DNA of 62,375 nucleotides, from NCBI GenBank assembly GCA_019359545.1, contig JAHHHB010000030.1, positions 1-62,375 of the forward strand. The letters are read 5' to 3'. The stretch is from Desmonostoc geniculatum HA4340-LM1 (GTDB taxonomy: Bacteria > Cyanobacteriota > Cyanobacteriia > Cyanobacteriales > Nostocaceae). Both the position numbers and the translations under genes were made by a program. Positions 1 through 9,207 of the stretch are shown in pieces; within the stretch, counting starts at the first letter, position 1; every line of letters begins with the position of its first letter. Below the pieces are notes generated by a model. It was given only the letters and a program-made list of their open reading frames with translations, was not told the DNA's origin and did not search any database.

Positions 1-86
1 TAATTTATTGCTGGGATTCAATCAATTAATTAGTGAAATGAATCAATTTAAACCCTGTTATGCTTCTGGATAATTTCACTTAGTTA

Positions 87-599
87 CTACTTGCTAATGC
101 CGGAGAGTGACAGAAGAGGGATATACAAAACCCATCTTCCCTCAGCATTGCGACGAAAACAATCAACGCGTTGGCGGGTTTGACTGATTAAGACGTATTC
201 TTGCAATGTTTCTAATTCTTGATAGTCAATAAATTTATCGCCTCTGTCAAAAGCTTCCGTAGATGGAGAAAGAACTTCAATAATTAAACAGGGATAACGT
301 TTAAAATATTCAAATTTTATGTCTCTTTGGTCGCAAGTAACCAAGATATCAGGATAATAAAAAATATTTAGTGATTCAATGCGAGCTTTCATATCCGTAG
401 CGTAAAGGCGACAACCTGTACCGCGAACATGATTTCTCAGGAGGGCAATGAGATTAGTGGTAATTGTTACATGGGCATCACTTGCCCCTGACATTGCATA
501 AATTCGCCCTTGAATATATTCATGTTTATTGAGGCTAGATTTTTCAGCTTCAAGGTATGCTTCTGGAGAAAGATAGGGGTGAAATTGGCTAAGAGTCAT
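87..599 (-). CDS. Uma2-family (DUF820) putative endonuclease, short C-terminus
   Basis: This 170-residue protein belongs to the Uma2 family, a PD-(D/E)xK nuclease-like family expanded in cyanobacteria. The family core is visible: an N-terminal SPEAYLEAE segment, HEYIQGRIYAMSGAS, a DILVTC strand, CLIIEVLSPSTEAFDRGDK with the acidic and lysine-rich catalytic region, and EYVLISQ. The C-terminus ends with PLLSLSGISK soon after RWVLY, where I recall family members continuing for about 30 to 40 residues. The gene therefore looks clipped at its 3' end, although the catalytic core is retained. No clear ribosome binding site precedes the ATG. Its cellular role is unknown. Two other Uma2 copies lie in this window, one decayed and one intact. 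Confidence 0.8.
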   Translation of the reverse strand: MTLSQFHPYLSPEAYLEAEKSSLNKHEYIQGRIYAMSGASDAHVTITTNLIALLRNHVRGTGCRLYATDMKARIESLNIFYYPDILVTCDQRDIKFEYFKRYPCLIIEVLSPSTEAFDRGDKFIDYQELETLQEYVLISQTRQRVDCFRRNAEGRWVLYIPLLSLSGISK

Positions 600-796
600 A
601 TCAACACAGGTAATACCATTTTGGATTTTAGATTTTAGATTTTGGATTGAGAATTTCGGTGTTGTTGAATTTGAATCTCAACTCTTACTCTGTGCGATCG
701 CCGTTCGCGTAACAACAGATTTCAAGTTAATGAAGTACACAATCTATGTCTGGTAACTAAGCTCCGAGCCTATTCTAATTCTGACTCCTGAATTCT

Positions 797-836
797 GTTA
801 GCGCAGCGGGGCGTAGCCCATTCTGAATTCTGTTAC
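797..836. repeat. GCAGCGGGGCGTAGCCC interspersed repeat with EcoRI-like heptamers
   Basis: A palindromic GC-rich repeat with core GCGCAGCGGGGCGTAGCCC sits between AATTCTG heptamers. Related copies lie at about 2520-2545 and, inverted, at about 27878-27905. A related palindrome was captured inside a coding region at 35078-35107. I infer an interspersed repeat family spread over the chromosome. Confidence 0.6.
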
Positions 837-837
837 A

Positions 838-1632
838 TCAATCTTCTGTTCGCAATAACCAAAAGCCGCTGTAAGTCATCCCAGAATCATCGGGTTGAAC
901 TAACAAAAAATGTAATCCTTGGCTTTGTTGTTTCCGTTGTTCATATGTTTGGGCTGCTGTGGTAACTTCTGAATCTTCAAAAGTGGCAACAATCCATCTA
1001 TCCACTAAGCTTGCTTCTAATACTAAGCCATTTGGTGCGCCAGAAATGTAGTTCAATTCTACAGGGCGGGCTTGCTGTAACCACCGTGCTAGGTGCATCG
1101 ATCGCCGTCCACCATAAATTACCACACCAGGAACAGCGATCGTTGATGCCAAACCTAAATTGAGCGGTTTGAGGTATTCCGGTATGTGCAAAATGGGAAT
1201 CGGGCGTTCTGCAAACACATCCACGAGTTCACCAGCCTGGAGTGTCGCAAAACGCCATTGTTCTCCCCAGAGGTTTTCTGGTAATGGTGCAGGGGGTGGT
1301 TTATCTAGCGCTGAAGGATATTGCTTTTCCTGTAACCACTGTTTCAATGCCAAAGTGCGGCGAGTAGGTTCTACATTAATACCTAAATTCCGTCCAGCCG
1401 CCTCAATTAAACTGAGAGACTGAGGACGAAACACTTCAATTACATCGGGCAATTTTTCACCAGCTGCTTGCTGAAGTTGGGTAGTAACCCAATTAGAATT
1501 TGCTGCTGACTGAAGACAAGTAGCTTCATATTCAAAACTGCGAGTTGCATCACAAATCAACAACTCCCATAACACTTGTCCAGATGCATCTGGTGATGGA
1601 CGACGATAAAAATCAGCCTGCCAAGTTTTCAT
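838..1632 (-). CDS. Tab2/Atab2-family RNA-binding protein
   Basis: The predicted product is 264 residues and matches the Tab2/Atab2 family (formerly DUF1092). In algae and plants these proteins bind RNA and promote translation of photosystem mRNAs such as psaB; cyanobacterial members are presumed to do something similar in the cytoplasm. Recognisable segments are the start MKTWQADFYRRP, a central LWGEQWRFATLQAGEL block, and the C-terminal FLLVQPDDSGMTYSGFWLLR. I start at the ATG at 1632, because the 13 residues upstream are encoded by CATGCCC-type heptamer repeats and are unlikely to be native. The gene is separated from its neighbours by repeats and appears monocistronic. Confidence 0.85.
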   Translation of the reverse strand: MKTWQADFYRRPSPDASGQVLWELLICDATRSFEYEATCLQSAANSNWVTTQLQQAAGEKLPDVIEVFRPQSLSLIEAAGRNLGINVEPTRRTLALKQWLQEKQYPSALDKPPPAPLPENLWGEQWRFATLQAGELVDVFAERPIPILHIPEYLKPLNLGLASTIAVPGVVIYGGRRSMHLARWLQQARPVELNYISGAPNGLVLEASLVDRWIVATFEDSEVTTAAQTYEQRKQQSQGLHFLLVQPDDSGMTYSGFWLLRTED

Positions 1633-1639
1633 AATGTGG

Positions 1640-1883
1640 GGAGTGGGCATTGGGCATGGGGCATTGGGCATGGGAAGATGAAGCGGATCAGTTTGAACGT
1701 TGAGGTTTTGAACTTGAACGTTGAGGTTTTGGACTGGAACGTTGAGGTTTTGAACTTCAAACTTTAAGTTTTAACTCTTCCTCATCTCCCTCATCTCCCT
1801 CATCTCCCTCATCTTCCCATGCCCAATGCCCAATGCCCCATGCCCAATGCCCCATGCCCCATGCCCAATGCCCCATGCCCCAT
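1640..1883. repeat. Heptamer tracts and a 21-bp x3 tandem repeat
   Basis: This spacer is almost wholly repetitive. GGGCATTGGGCATGG-type heptamers occupy 1640-1676. Three copies of a 21-bp unit beginning GAACGTTGAGG run from 1695 to 1757, the middle copy with two changes. CTCATCTCC units and CCCATGC/CCCAATG heptamers fill about 1780-1883. The heptamers resemble the STRR sequences described from heterocystous cyanobacteria. I see no gene or promoter. Confidence 0.85.
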
Positions 1884-1890
1884 ACCAAAT

Positions 1891-2160
1891 TCAAACAGCC
1901 TGAATCCATTCTTTAACAGAATACTCAGTCCAGATGCCATTTTTCCAGTAGGGATCGTTTTCAATTAATTCGCGGACTGTGGCTTCGTCTTCGGCTTCGT
2001 AAATTCCAAACACTTTTGTAACATCCTTGGTGGGGCCAATGGTAATCAGCACACCGGATTCTTTCTGTTTTGCTAATCCGTCTAAATGAGCTTCACGGTG
2101 AGGAACACGTTTTTCAAGAACGTCTTCGCAGTAAGTTCCCCAAAGTACATATTTAGGCAT
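1891..2160 (-). CDS. YciI-family protein
   Basis: An 89-residue protein of the YCII-related family, a small ferredoxin-like fold with a conserved His-Asp pair. The sequence shows MPKYVLWGTYCED, then RVPHREAHLDGLAKQKESGVLITIGP with the conserved histidines, and ENDPYWKNGIWTEYSVKEW at the C-terminus. Length and motif order fit the whole family domain. Its substrate is unknown; YciI domains are small putative enzymes. The gene has its own short upstream region and is not obviously in an operon. Confidence 0.85.
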   Translation of the reverse strand: MPKYVLWGTYCEDVLEKRVPHREAHLDGLAKQKESGVLITIGPTKDVTKVFGIYEAEDEATVRELIENDPYWKNGIWTEYSVKEWIQAV

Positions 2161-2225
2161 AATTGCTTGTTACTCCTACTGGTTAATAAGATATTAATCT
2201 GGCGGATTCTAAACGCCCTTTTAAC

Positions 2226-2474
2226 TCAAACTTTAGACTCAATTTGTTGCCTCAACCAATCACGAAAATTAGCATGATAAATACTATAGTGGATTTCTGC
2301 TGCTATTGATTGTAAATCTAAAAACTCTCGCCACTTGTCTAAAATTACCTTGATTTCATATTCATCTGTATCTAATCTTTCGGCGATCGCTTCTATTGAT
2401 ATTGGTTGCTCTTGAACTAAGATATTTAACACCTGTAAAGCCATTGCTTGCTGTTTACTGGTTGCTAAATTCAT
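2226..2474 (-). CDS. Small winged-helix-like protein, possible NACHT/WD40 tail
   Basis: This 82-residue ORF starts MNLATSKQQAMALQVL and ends HYSIYHANFRDWLRQQIESKV. The YxxYHAxFRDWL motif resembles the helical or winged-helix segment that follows the NTPase domain in NACHT/STAND proteins. A decayed WD40 C-terminus lies just upstream on the same strand at 2568-2703, so both may be scraps of one former NACHT-WD40 gene or a neighbouring pair. I cannot tell whether it is expressed. It has a plausible ATG with GGGA upstream. Confidence 0.45.
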   Translation of the reverse strand: MNLATSKQQAMALQVLNILVQEQPISIEAIAERLDTDEYEIKVILDKWREFLDLQSIAAEIHYSIYHANFRDWLRQQIESKV

Positions 2475-2567
2475 TTTTTCCCAATGATTTTGGTAATAGA
2501 GGAACTTGCGAATTGCTCTCTTCGGAGCGGGGCGTTAGCCCATTCACAATTGCGAATTGGTTTGACG

Positions 2568-2703
2568 TTATTCATTTTTTGAACCCCCTTCTAATTGCAG
2601 AAAATGAACCCGCCCTAATTGTTCTCCTGCTACAACTGTTAATCCATCTGGGGAAACTGCACAGCACAATATAGAACCCATTTGTTGATTTGGCGAACGC
2701 ATT
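2568..2703 (-). pseudogene. C-terminal remnant of a WD40-repeat protein
   Basis: Reading the minus strand from about 2703 to the TAA at 2568-2570 gives ILCCAVSPDGLTVVAGEQ followed by LGRVHFLQLEGGSKNE and stop. That is the typical last blade of a cyanobacterial WD40-repeat protein. The rest of the gene is missing: upstream the frame runs into a 21-bp tandem repeat and then stop codons. I call this a truncated pseudogene fragment of about 35 to 45 residues. Confidence 0.7.
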
Positions 2704-2862
2704 TGTTATTTTGGCGAACCCATTTGTTGATTTGGCGAACGCATTTGTTATTTTGGCGAACCCATTTGTTGATTTGGCGAACGCATTTGTTATTTCGGCG
2801 AACGCATTTGTTATTTTGGCGATCGCATTTGCTATTTCGGCGAACCCATTTGTTATTTTGGC
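2674..2862. repeat. 21-bp tandem repeat, nine copies
   Basis: Nine head-to-tail 21-bp units starting GAACSCATTTGTTRWTTYGG run without interruption from 2674 to 2862. Two variants (CCC/GATTT and CGC/TATTT) alternate in the first part, suggesting that pairs of units were duplicated together. Because 21 is a multiple of three, several reading frames stay open and give spurious ORFs with 7-residue periodicity on both strands. It abuts the WD40 remnant. Confidence 0.9.
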
Positions 2863-2930
2863 GTGTCCATAACGCACTCTCCTGGCGTGTCAACAAGTCT
2901 GAAATAGCTGTAGCAATGTTCTGAAAATGA

Positions 2931-2986
2931 ATGTAGAGACGTAGCAATGCTACGTCTCTACAAGGGTTCATTGCTACGTCTCTACA
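2931..2986. repeat. Palindrome TAGAGACGTAGCA with extra half copy
   Basis: A near-perfect inverted repeat (TGTAGAGACGTAGCA / TGCTACGTCTCTACA, about 2932-2962) is followed by another half copy TTGCTACGTCTCTACAGG. Related GTAGAGACG palindromes with different inner halves are found near 12490, 36630 and 45660. It could form a cruciform or act as a bidirectional terminator between the WD40 remnant and pheT. Confidence 0.6.
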
Positions 2987-3043
2987 GGGTTTCCGGTAAC
3001 GGAGAATTAATTTCTGGAGATGTCTATTAGACTACGCTAGCCT

Positions 3044-5506
3044 CTAACTTCTCAGGTTGACGCCGAATTTTTCCACTAAGGCTTCGCGGACTTTATTGTG
3101 TACTGGTTCCACTTCTGCCTCAGTCAGAGTACGATCGCTTGCCCGATAAATTAGGCGGAATGCTAGACTCCGCTGGCCTTGGGGGACGTTTTCACCACGA
3201 TATTCATCAAACAATTCCACTGATTCGAGCAAATCTTTGCCAGCTTTGTTGATTGCTTTTTCCAGTTCGGCAACTGAGACTTTGACGGGTGCGAAAAAGG
3301 CGATGTCACGATCGCTGGCTGGATAGGTGGAATAGGATTTAAATGTGGGGTTGAGAACTTCATCTTCTCCTAGAGAACTTAAAAGTGCATCTAAATCTAG
3401 CTGGAAAACATAAGCTGAATCTGGTAAACCTTTTTCTCGCCGTAGTTGGGGGTGAATTTGCCCAAAAATTCCCAGTCTAATACCTCTAATCCATAAAGAG
3501 GCGGTGCGTCCAGGATGTAAGCGTTCATCTCGGCGATCGGGTTGATATTCTACTTGCAAGCCTAGTTGGCGAAATACACTTTCTAAAATGCCTTTGGCTT
3601 CAAACCAAGTCAAGGGTTGTTCTCGCCCGCCTTTTGACCATTTGCCAATAAAGCGATCGCCTCCCATAATACCAGCCAGGGCTTCTGCTTCTTGCAAACC
3701 GTCTTCTTCTTGCCAAAAAATTTGCCCGATTTCAAAGCCGTTGAGGGCGCCGTTACCCTGCTCTATATTATATTGAAAGGCGTCAATTAACCCGGATATT
3801 AAATCGGTTCGCAGCGCTGAATATTCCACAAATAAGGGATTTGTTAATACTATCTGTCTGTCTTCTCCTGGTTTAACTAAAGAGTAATGAATCAATTCTG
3901 TTAATCCTTCTGCCCGCAGAAAAGCTCGCAATTTGCGAATCAATTCTTGGTCTAAAGGCAGATAACCCGCTTCGGATTTTTCTGGTAAGGTATCACAAAA
4001 TCTGTTGTAACCATACAGACGAGCGATTTCTTCAATTAAATCAATTTCCCGTTCTAAATCCCGGTAGCGATAGGGTGGAACTGAAACAGACCATGTGGGT
4101 TGGAGTGTATTGTCTTGTGCTAAGACATTGCCTAAAGAAGTCAATTGACAGCCTAATGCAGTGAGAATCCTTTCAATGTCTTGTTGTTGGAGTTCTGTTG
4201 TGTCTTCTCCCAAATCGATTGGCCCTAATACCTGATTGACTCTCTCTAAACGCAGGGCAATGGAACGACTCCAGGTAGATGGGTCGGGGCGGGTGTCGGC
4301 GATTTCTTGGTGAGTTATAATTCCACTAGCTAATTCGCTAATTAACGACAAGGCGCGGCGATTTGCCACTTCCAATTCGGCGCGGTTAACTCCTCTTTCG
4401 TATCTCCCAGAGGCTTCACTTCTTAAGCCAACACTGCGAGAAGAACGGCGAATTGCTACGGAATCAAATAAAGCGGCTTCTAAAACTAGGCTTTGGGTAC
4501 CTTCATGGACTTCGCTTTCTTCTCCACCCATGACTCCCGCTAGTGCAACAGGTTTTTCATTGGCGGTGATTAATAAATTTTGGGATGCTAAGGTGCGAGT
4601 TTGCCCATCGAGGGTTTTCAGGGATTCTCCAGCAGTGGCGAAGCGGACGCCGATGGTTAAATTTTCGCTACTTGTAATTGATTTTAGGCGATCGCGATCG
4701 AAGGCGTGCAGTGGTTGTCCCCATTCCAACAACACGTAATTAGTAATGTCCACGACATTATTTATGGGACGTACTCCCGCAGCCCGTAAACGCTGTTGCA
4801 ACCATTCGGGAGACGGGACAATTTTTACTTGTTCAATGACCGTACCAATGTATGCCGGACAAGCTTGGGTGTCAGCAATTTTTAAAGCTAAATTTCCTGT
4901 ATTTTTGGTAATTGGTACTTCACCCGGTACAGGAATGCTGAGTTTTCCCCCAGTTAAGGCTGCTACTTCTCTGGCTACGCCTACCATACTTAGAGCATCA
5001 GCGCGATTAGCAGTTGCCGTCAGGTCTAAAATGACATCATCTAAACCTAACAACGGACGCACATCACTACCCAAGGGTAAATTTTCTTGGGTAAAAATAT
5101 GAATTCCGTCTACATCGGTGGGCAAACCGAGTTCTTTTAAAGAACAAATCATGCCCTGGGAGGGGACACCACGTAGTTTTGCAGGTTTAATTTTTAAATC
5201 GATGTTGGGTAAGTAAGTTCCCGTAGTTGCCACTGGCACATAGATATCTGCTTTGACATTAGCAGCACCACAGACAATATTCAAAGTCTCATCTGCGCCA
5301 ATATCAACTTGGCAAACACTTAATTTATCAGCATTGGGGTGGGGTTGACGCTCAAGCACTCTTCCCACAACTACGCCATTTGCCCAAGTGCGGCGATCTT
5401 CAATATCTTCTACTTCAAACCCCGCCATAGTCAGGGTTTCGGCTAATTCTTCTGGACTAAGTTTTATCTCTACTAGTTCGCGCAGCCAATTTAGAGAAAT
5501 ACGCAT
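3044..5506 (-). CDS. pheT: Phenylalanyl-tRNA synthetase beta subunit
   Basis: An 820-residue full-length bacterial PheT, the beta chain of the alpha2-beta2 enzyme that charges tRNA-Phe in the cytoplasm. Visible domains are the EMAP-like tRNA-binding domain at about residues 40-155 ([20 protein letters not shown]), the B3/B4 editing region, the B5 domain (about 410-500), the catalytic-like core with [15 protein letters not shown], and the C-terminal FDX-ACB anticodon-binding domain from about residue 727 ([14 protein letters not shown]). The start [14 protein letters not shown] matches the family. The pheS gene is not adjacent, which is common in cyanobacteria. Confidence 0.98.
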   Translation of the reverse strand: MRISLNWLRELVEIKLSPEELAETLTMAGFEVEDIEDRRTWANGVVVGRVLERQPHPNADKLSVCQVDIGADETLNIVCGAANVKADIYVPVATTGTYLPNIDLKIKPAKLRGVPSQGMICSLKELGLPTDVDGIHIFTQENLPLGSDVRPLLGLDDVILDLTATANRADALSMVGVAREVAALTGGKLSIPVPGEVPITKNTGNLALKIADTQACPAYIGTVIEQVKIVPSPEWLQQRLRAAGVRPINNVVDITNYVLLEWGQPLHAFDRDRLKSITSSENLTIGVRFATAGESLKTLDGQTRTLASQNLLITANEKPVALAGVMGGEESEVHEGTQSLVLEAALFDSVAIRRSSRSVGLRSEASGRYERGVNRAELEVANRRALSLISELASGIITHQEIADTRPDPSTWSRSIALRLERVNQVLGPIDLGEDTTELQQQDIERILTALGCQLTSLGNVLAQDNTLQPTWSVSVPPYRYRDLEREIDLIEEIARLYGYNRFCDTLPEKSEAGYLPLDQELIRKLRAFLRAEGLTELIHYSLVKPGEDRQIVLTNPLFVEYSALRTDLISGLIDAFQYNIEQGNGALNGFEIGQIFWQEEDGLQEAEALAGIMGGDRFIGKWSKGGREQPLTWFEAKGILESVFRQLGLQVEYQPDRRDERLHPGRTASLWIRGIRLGIFGQIHPQLRREKGLPDSAYVFQLDLDALLSSLGEDEVLNPTFKSYSTYPASDRDIAFFAPVKVSVAELEKAINKAGKDLLESVELFDEYRGENVPQGQRSLAFRLIYRASDRTLTEAEVEPVHNKVREALVEKFGVNLRS

Positions 5507-5886
5507 GGAGTGTGCTTGTTTTAGGAATCATCTTTTGCTCTCATTTTAGAGTGTCTGTTAGCGTAGCGATCGCTATTCACTCTGCAAGTCATAGCCTTTC
5601 ACCAAACCTTTTCGTGGCGGAAGCCCCTGCCTTCTGGGCATGGGGTTTGCTCTCAACTAGAGAACCCTGACTTGAACAATCCTACTACGTTAGACTAGCA
5701 GAACAATCTCCGATGTTAATCTTTTCTTGGCGTTTTACAGCAATTTTCAGGTAAATAGATCGCGTGTAGGGGCGCTAGTAGTCCTATAGATTAGTAGTCA
5801 TGTAGATATCATCGGCCATTTGTCATTTATGATTTGTTTTTCTTTGCGTCCCCCCGTCTCCCTCATCCCTCCTCACTCCCCACTCC
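5507..5886. other. Intergenic region upstream of pheT
   Basis: About 380 bases with no convincing gene. It presumably holds the pheT promoter at its left end. It contains a TTAGCGTAGCGATCGC repeat near 5550 and a CT-rich tract (about 5850-5895) that overlaps the end of the response-regulator gene. I see no RNA gene or clear terminator hairpin. Confidence 0.5.
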
Positions 5887-6258
5887 CTACTCCCCTCCCT
5901 CTACAAGAGATTTGAGCGCATGTATTAATTGTTGTTTGGTAAAAGGCTTAGTTAAATAAACATCTGCACCTTGTCGCATACCCCAAATCTTATCAATCGG
6001 CTGATTTTTAGAACTACAAATAATAATTGGCACTTTTTTAGTCGTGGGATTTCTTTTTAATTGGCGACAAAATTCAAAACCGCTAATTTCTGGCATTACC
6101 ACATCAGTAATTATGGCATCCGGCTGATGATTGATTGCTTTAATCATACTGTCTTTAGCATCAGAAGCTTTAATTACTGTGTGTCCACTCTCTCTTAAGA
6201 AACTATTGATTAACTCCAATACAGAAGGAGTATCTTCCACAACTAAAACTTTAGCCAT
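5887..6258 (-). CDS. PixH/CheY-like single-domain response regulator
   Basis: This 123-residue protein is a stand-alone receiver domain. The acidic pair E8/D9, phosphoacceptor D52 (AIITDVVMPEISGFEF), a Ser in the usual Thr/Ser position (CSSK), and the LTKPF lysine are all present, so it should be phosphorylatable. It is the second gene of a two-gene minus-strand unit, 43 bases after the PixG-like regulator. PixG/PixH pairs control phototaxis and pilus motility, or pattern formation in the PatA branch. No histidine kinase, CheW or MCP gene follows, so its partner must be encoded elsewhere. Confidence 0.9.
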   Translation of the reverse strand: MAKVLVVEDTPSVLELINSFLRESGHTVIKASDAKDSMIKAINHQPDAIITDVVMPEISGFEFCRQLKRNPTTKKVPIIICSSKNQPIDKIWGMRQGADVYLTKPFTKQQLIHALKSLVEGGE

Positions 6259-6301
6259 ATTAATTTATTCATACTAGTTATAACTCCGGATATCCATTAA
6301 T

Positions 6302-7675
6302 TTAAGTTAAATGCATGAAGACTATTTTCAGTAATTCCGCGCGAGTAAACGGTTTCGTCAAATATCCAGACGCCCCCACCAATCTGGCTTTTACTTTGTC
6401 TATAATTCCTTTATTACCAGTGACAAAGATAATGGGAGTCTGTTTAAACATTGAATTATTACGTATAATTCTACACAATTCATAACCATCAATTCCTGCC
6501 ATGTTCAGATCCAGTAAAATTAAATCTGGTTTGTGCCTAATAATTGACAAAACGGCTTTTAATGGCTCGTTGATAGTCACCACAGAAAAATTTTCATTTT
6601 CTAAGAAATGGCTAATTTCTTTAAGAATTGTCGGGCTATCATCTACAGAAACTATTTTGTGAATTTTTTGTGCAGTTACAGTAGCAGCGGTTACTCTTTC
6701 ACCAGCAGAATTTATGTTATTTGATATTGTTGGTTCCTGAAAGTTTGCTTGAGGAGGAGTGGAAATTTGTGGTAATTGCTCAACAGTACCTAGATTGTCT
6801 TGAGGAATATCTGGGTAAGTATTGACTTCATCTTTGGGATCAACTAATTCTGTAATCAACTTTGGCAAAAGTGACTTTTCTTCAAATATCTTTGGTAATT
6901 TATCAAATGGTGGATCTGGTTCATGCAAGATAATTCCCCCTTTAACGATGTAAGGGTATAATTGGCGAGCCAGTTGAATTTCATCTTGATTCAAAATTGC
7001 AGCCAAATTACAAAGACTAAAACCTTTCATCCAGTTAGTTAAATTTGGCTGGAGGTTTGGTAAATCTTTTTCCTCAAATTGATTGTTAGCTAACAGATAT
7101 GGACGTTGATACGGAGAAGAAATTTGCGGCACAAAAGACTGCCAATTTTCTAATCTGGCTTGGCAGCGTTCTAGAATTTTTTCTATATCAAACCTGCAAA
7201 TTTTTGGCATTCTACTGAGCGGTTCTGTTAATTCATAACTACCTTCTTTGATGAGCAAAAATGATTCAATCACCTCTTTGACTAATTCTTGAATTAGTAC
7301 TGCTGCTTGGGTAGAATGTAGATGTTGTTGACTCACAAGCCAATATATAGCTTGATATTCAAGAGGCTGGCTTCTCGGTTGATTGTAATGTTCCGTTAAC
7401 TGACTGTGTGAGTCAGGTTCAAACATCAGACGAACTTGAACGCGAACCTCGTTGGTAAGTAGTGGAATTTGATGGCCTAGGCGACGCAAATGGCGTTCTA
7501 GTCGATCAAACGGTTCTACTGAATGAGTTGCGTAAGTTATTTTGCCTTGCTCTAAGTAAATTGTCCAAAAAACTGAGTTACTCAATGCTTGTAAACAAGT
7601 AGTATCGGAGCAATTAGATAACTGTCTTAACAAACTTGAAGGACGTAGTTTGGTGAACACACCTGAATTATTCAT
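6302..7675 (-). CDS. PatA/PixG-type response regulator
   Basis: A 457-residue protein with a PATAN/DUF4388-type N-terminal region (FWTIYLEQGKITYATHS, RLERHLRRLGHQIP), a middle segment of unknown role, a low-complexity linker, and a C-terminal receiver from about residue 340. The receiver has VDDSP, phosphoacceptor Asp in LILLDLNMAGIDGYEL, FVTGN and LTKPF. This order is that of PixG (TaxP1) and of PatA, which affects heterocyst spacing in Anabaena. Sequence alone does not show which role applies. It leads the two-gene unit with the PixH-like protein. Confidence 0.88.
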   Translation of the reverse strand: MNNSGVFTKLRPSSLLRQLSNCSDTTCLQALSNSVFWTIYLEQGKITYATHSVEPFDRLERHLRRLGHQIPLLTNEVRVQVRLMFEPDSHSQLTEHYNQPRSQPLEYQAIYWLVSQQHLHSTQAAVLIQELVKEVIESFLLIKEGSYELTEPLSRMPKICRFDIEKILERCQARLENWQSFVPQISSPYQRPYLLANNQFEEKDLPNLQPNLTNWMKGFSLCNLAAILNQDEIQLARQLYPYIVKGGIILHEPDPPFDKLPKIFEEKSLLPKLITELVDPKDEVNTYPDIPQDNLGTVEQLPQISTPPQANFQEPTISNNINSAGERVTAATVTAQKIHKIVSVDDSPTILKEISHFLENENFSVVTINEPLKAVLSIIRHKPDLILLDLNMAGIDGYELCRIIRNNSMFKQTPIIFVTGNKGIIDKVKARLVGASGYLTKPFTRAELLKIVFMHLT

Positions 7676-8469
7676 ATTTTTCTACTTTTTTGCGGAATCA
7701 GCAACCTAACATTTGTAAATTACAAATATCAGCTATGAAGTATTTTCTTCTTTGTAATATAGCGGTATGCACAAATTATTTATTTGAAATATGTATATAT
7801 ATTAAAATTTATAAATTTTTCAATCTTTGGTTGTATTTTATACGTTTCAATGGGGGTCTGAAAATAATATAGTTGTCTTTAATTATGTACGCTATGGATG
7901 AAAAAACTTGTATTTCGTTCTGTTCCCGACTTTTTTCAACTGAGGTAGGCACAAATAAACAAATGTAAAGTCCGATCGTCAATAGAATACTAGTACATCT
8001 TGGCTACTTTTAACCTGATTGACCACTGATAAATCTTGACTCAAGACTGTAATCATCTACATCTTAGTTATGCCGATTCACTTACGAGGTAAATCTGATT
8101 CCAAGTTCGCACAATCACACAGATACAGTTAGAAAGTAAACGAACTTAATTATGCTTAATTACTTTTCTATAAAGGAACGATTATCCTACATAAAATCTT
8201 TAAAAACTTATGTAGGAAATTCTACGTATTTATTGTACTGTAGGTTTGATAGATATAAATTTTTGGTAGATAAACTACAACAGGTGATGCTGAGTTTTGA
8301 GAAACTCTTTTTTGCAAAACTAGACGCTGCTCAAGCTCTCCTTAAATATGTAGAGAACTTGGTGAAAATAATTTGTTTCATGACTTGCAGAGCATCAACC
8401 GTTAGATACTATATCTGTAGTCACGTCAGTGACTGAAACTATATACTTTGAAAACAGGGAAATAAAACT
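7676..8469. other. AT-rich intergenic region between divergent units
   Basis: Nearly 800 bases separate the leftward regulator pair from the rightward triad and should contain both promoters. A 94-codon ORF lies at 8152-8436, but its residue composition is ordinary for AT-rich noncoding DNA, I recognise no family, and there is no ribosome binding site. I see no RNA gene or known element. Confidence 0.45.
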
Positions 8470-9171
8470 TTGGATTTTAACATAACACAAAAAGTTATGC
8501 ATGACACATTAAGACTTGATGAAGTTGTAGAGTTTGCAGAGAACCCAGAACCGCGTTGTCCGTGCGTCCTCTTACTAGATACATCTGGCTCGATGCAAGG
8601 AGATCCGATTGAGGCTTTAAATCAGGGTTTGCTAAGTTTAAAGGATGAATTAGTCAAAAATTCCTTGGCAGCCAGACGGGTGGAAGTGGCGATCGTCACT
8701 TTTGACAGTAATATCAATGTAGTACAAGACTTTGTAACCGCCGATCAATTCAATCCGCCGATTTTGACAGCCCAAGGATTGACAACGATGGGTGCAGGAA
8801 TTCATAAAGCTTTGGACATCGTTCAAGAGAGAAAATCTCAGTATCGTGCCAATGGGATTGCTTACTATCGTCCTTGGGTATTTATGATTACCGATGGAGA
8901 GCCACAAGGTGAGTTGGATCATGTTGTAGAACAAGCATCGCAGCGTTTACAAGGAGATGAAGCTAATAAGCGAGTAGCATTTTTTACCGTCGGGGTGGAA
9001 AATGCGAATATGACGCGCTTAAATCAAATAGGTGTGCGTACTCCGCTGAAACTCAAAGGGCTAAACTTTATCGAGATGTTTGTTTGGCTCTCAGCTAGTA
9101 TGTCAGCTGTTTCGCATTCCCAGGTGGACGAACAGGTAGCACTACCGCCGATTGGTTGGGGGACTGTTTAA
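8470..9171 (+). CDS. VWA-domain protein, TerY-like
   Basis: A 233-residue von Willebrand factor A domain protein. The metal-ion-dependent adhesion site is complete: D37-T-S39-G-S41, a Thr at about 105-106 (GLTTMGAG) and D142 (FMITDGEP). It matches TerY-like VWA proteins that occur with a PP2C phosphatase and a kinase in the TerY-P triad, and both partners follow here. The start is either TTG 8470, with GGGA eight bases upstream, or ATG 8497 without a visible Shine-Dalgarno; I prefer TTG. Presumed role: scaffold binding a metal and a phosphorylated partner in stress signalling. Confidence 0.9.
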   Translation: MDFNITQKVMHDTLRLDEVVEFAENPEPRCPCVLLLDTSGSMQGDPIEALNQGLLSLKDELVKNSLAARRVEVAIVTFDSNINVVQDFVTADQFNPPILTAQGLTTMGAGIHKALDIVQERKSQYRANGIAYYRPWVFMITDGEPQGELDHVVEQASQRLQGDEANKRVAFFTVGVENANMTRLNQIGVRTPLKLKGLNFIEMFVWLSASMSAVSHSQVDEQVALPPIGWGTV

Positions 9172-9207
9172 TTAAAAGATGGCAGCTAGCTGTTGGAAGA
9201 AAATCTT

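Noticed and set aside
1780..1883. CRISPR-like array
   Set aside because: Units are 7 bp with no unique spacers; these are heptamer tandem repeats.
2572..2971. Repeat proteins on both strands across the 21-bp array
   Set aside because: All open frames result from a unit length divisible by three; there are no ribosome sites or recognised domains.
4530..5102. Plus-strand ORFs opposite pheT
   Set aside because: They are shadows of the pheT frame with no family resemblance.
8152..8436. 94-codon ORF in the spacer before the VWA gene
   Set aside because: No family match by eye, no Shine-Dalgarno and a composition expected of AT-rich DNA.
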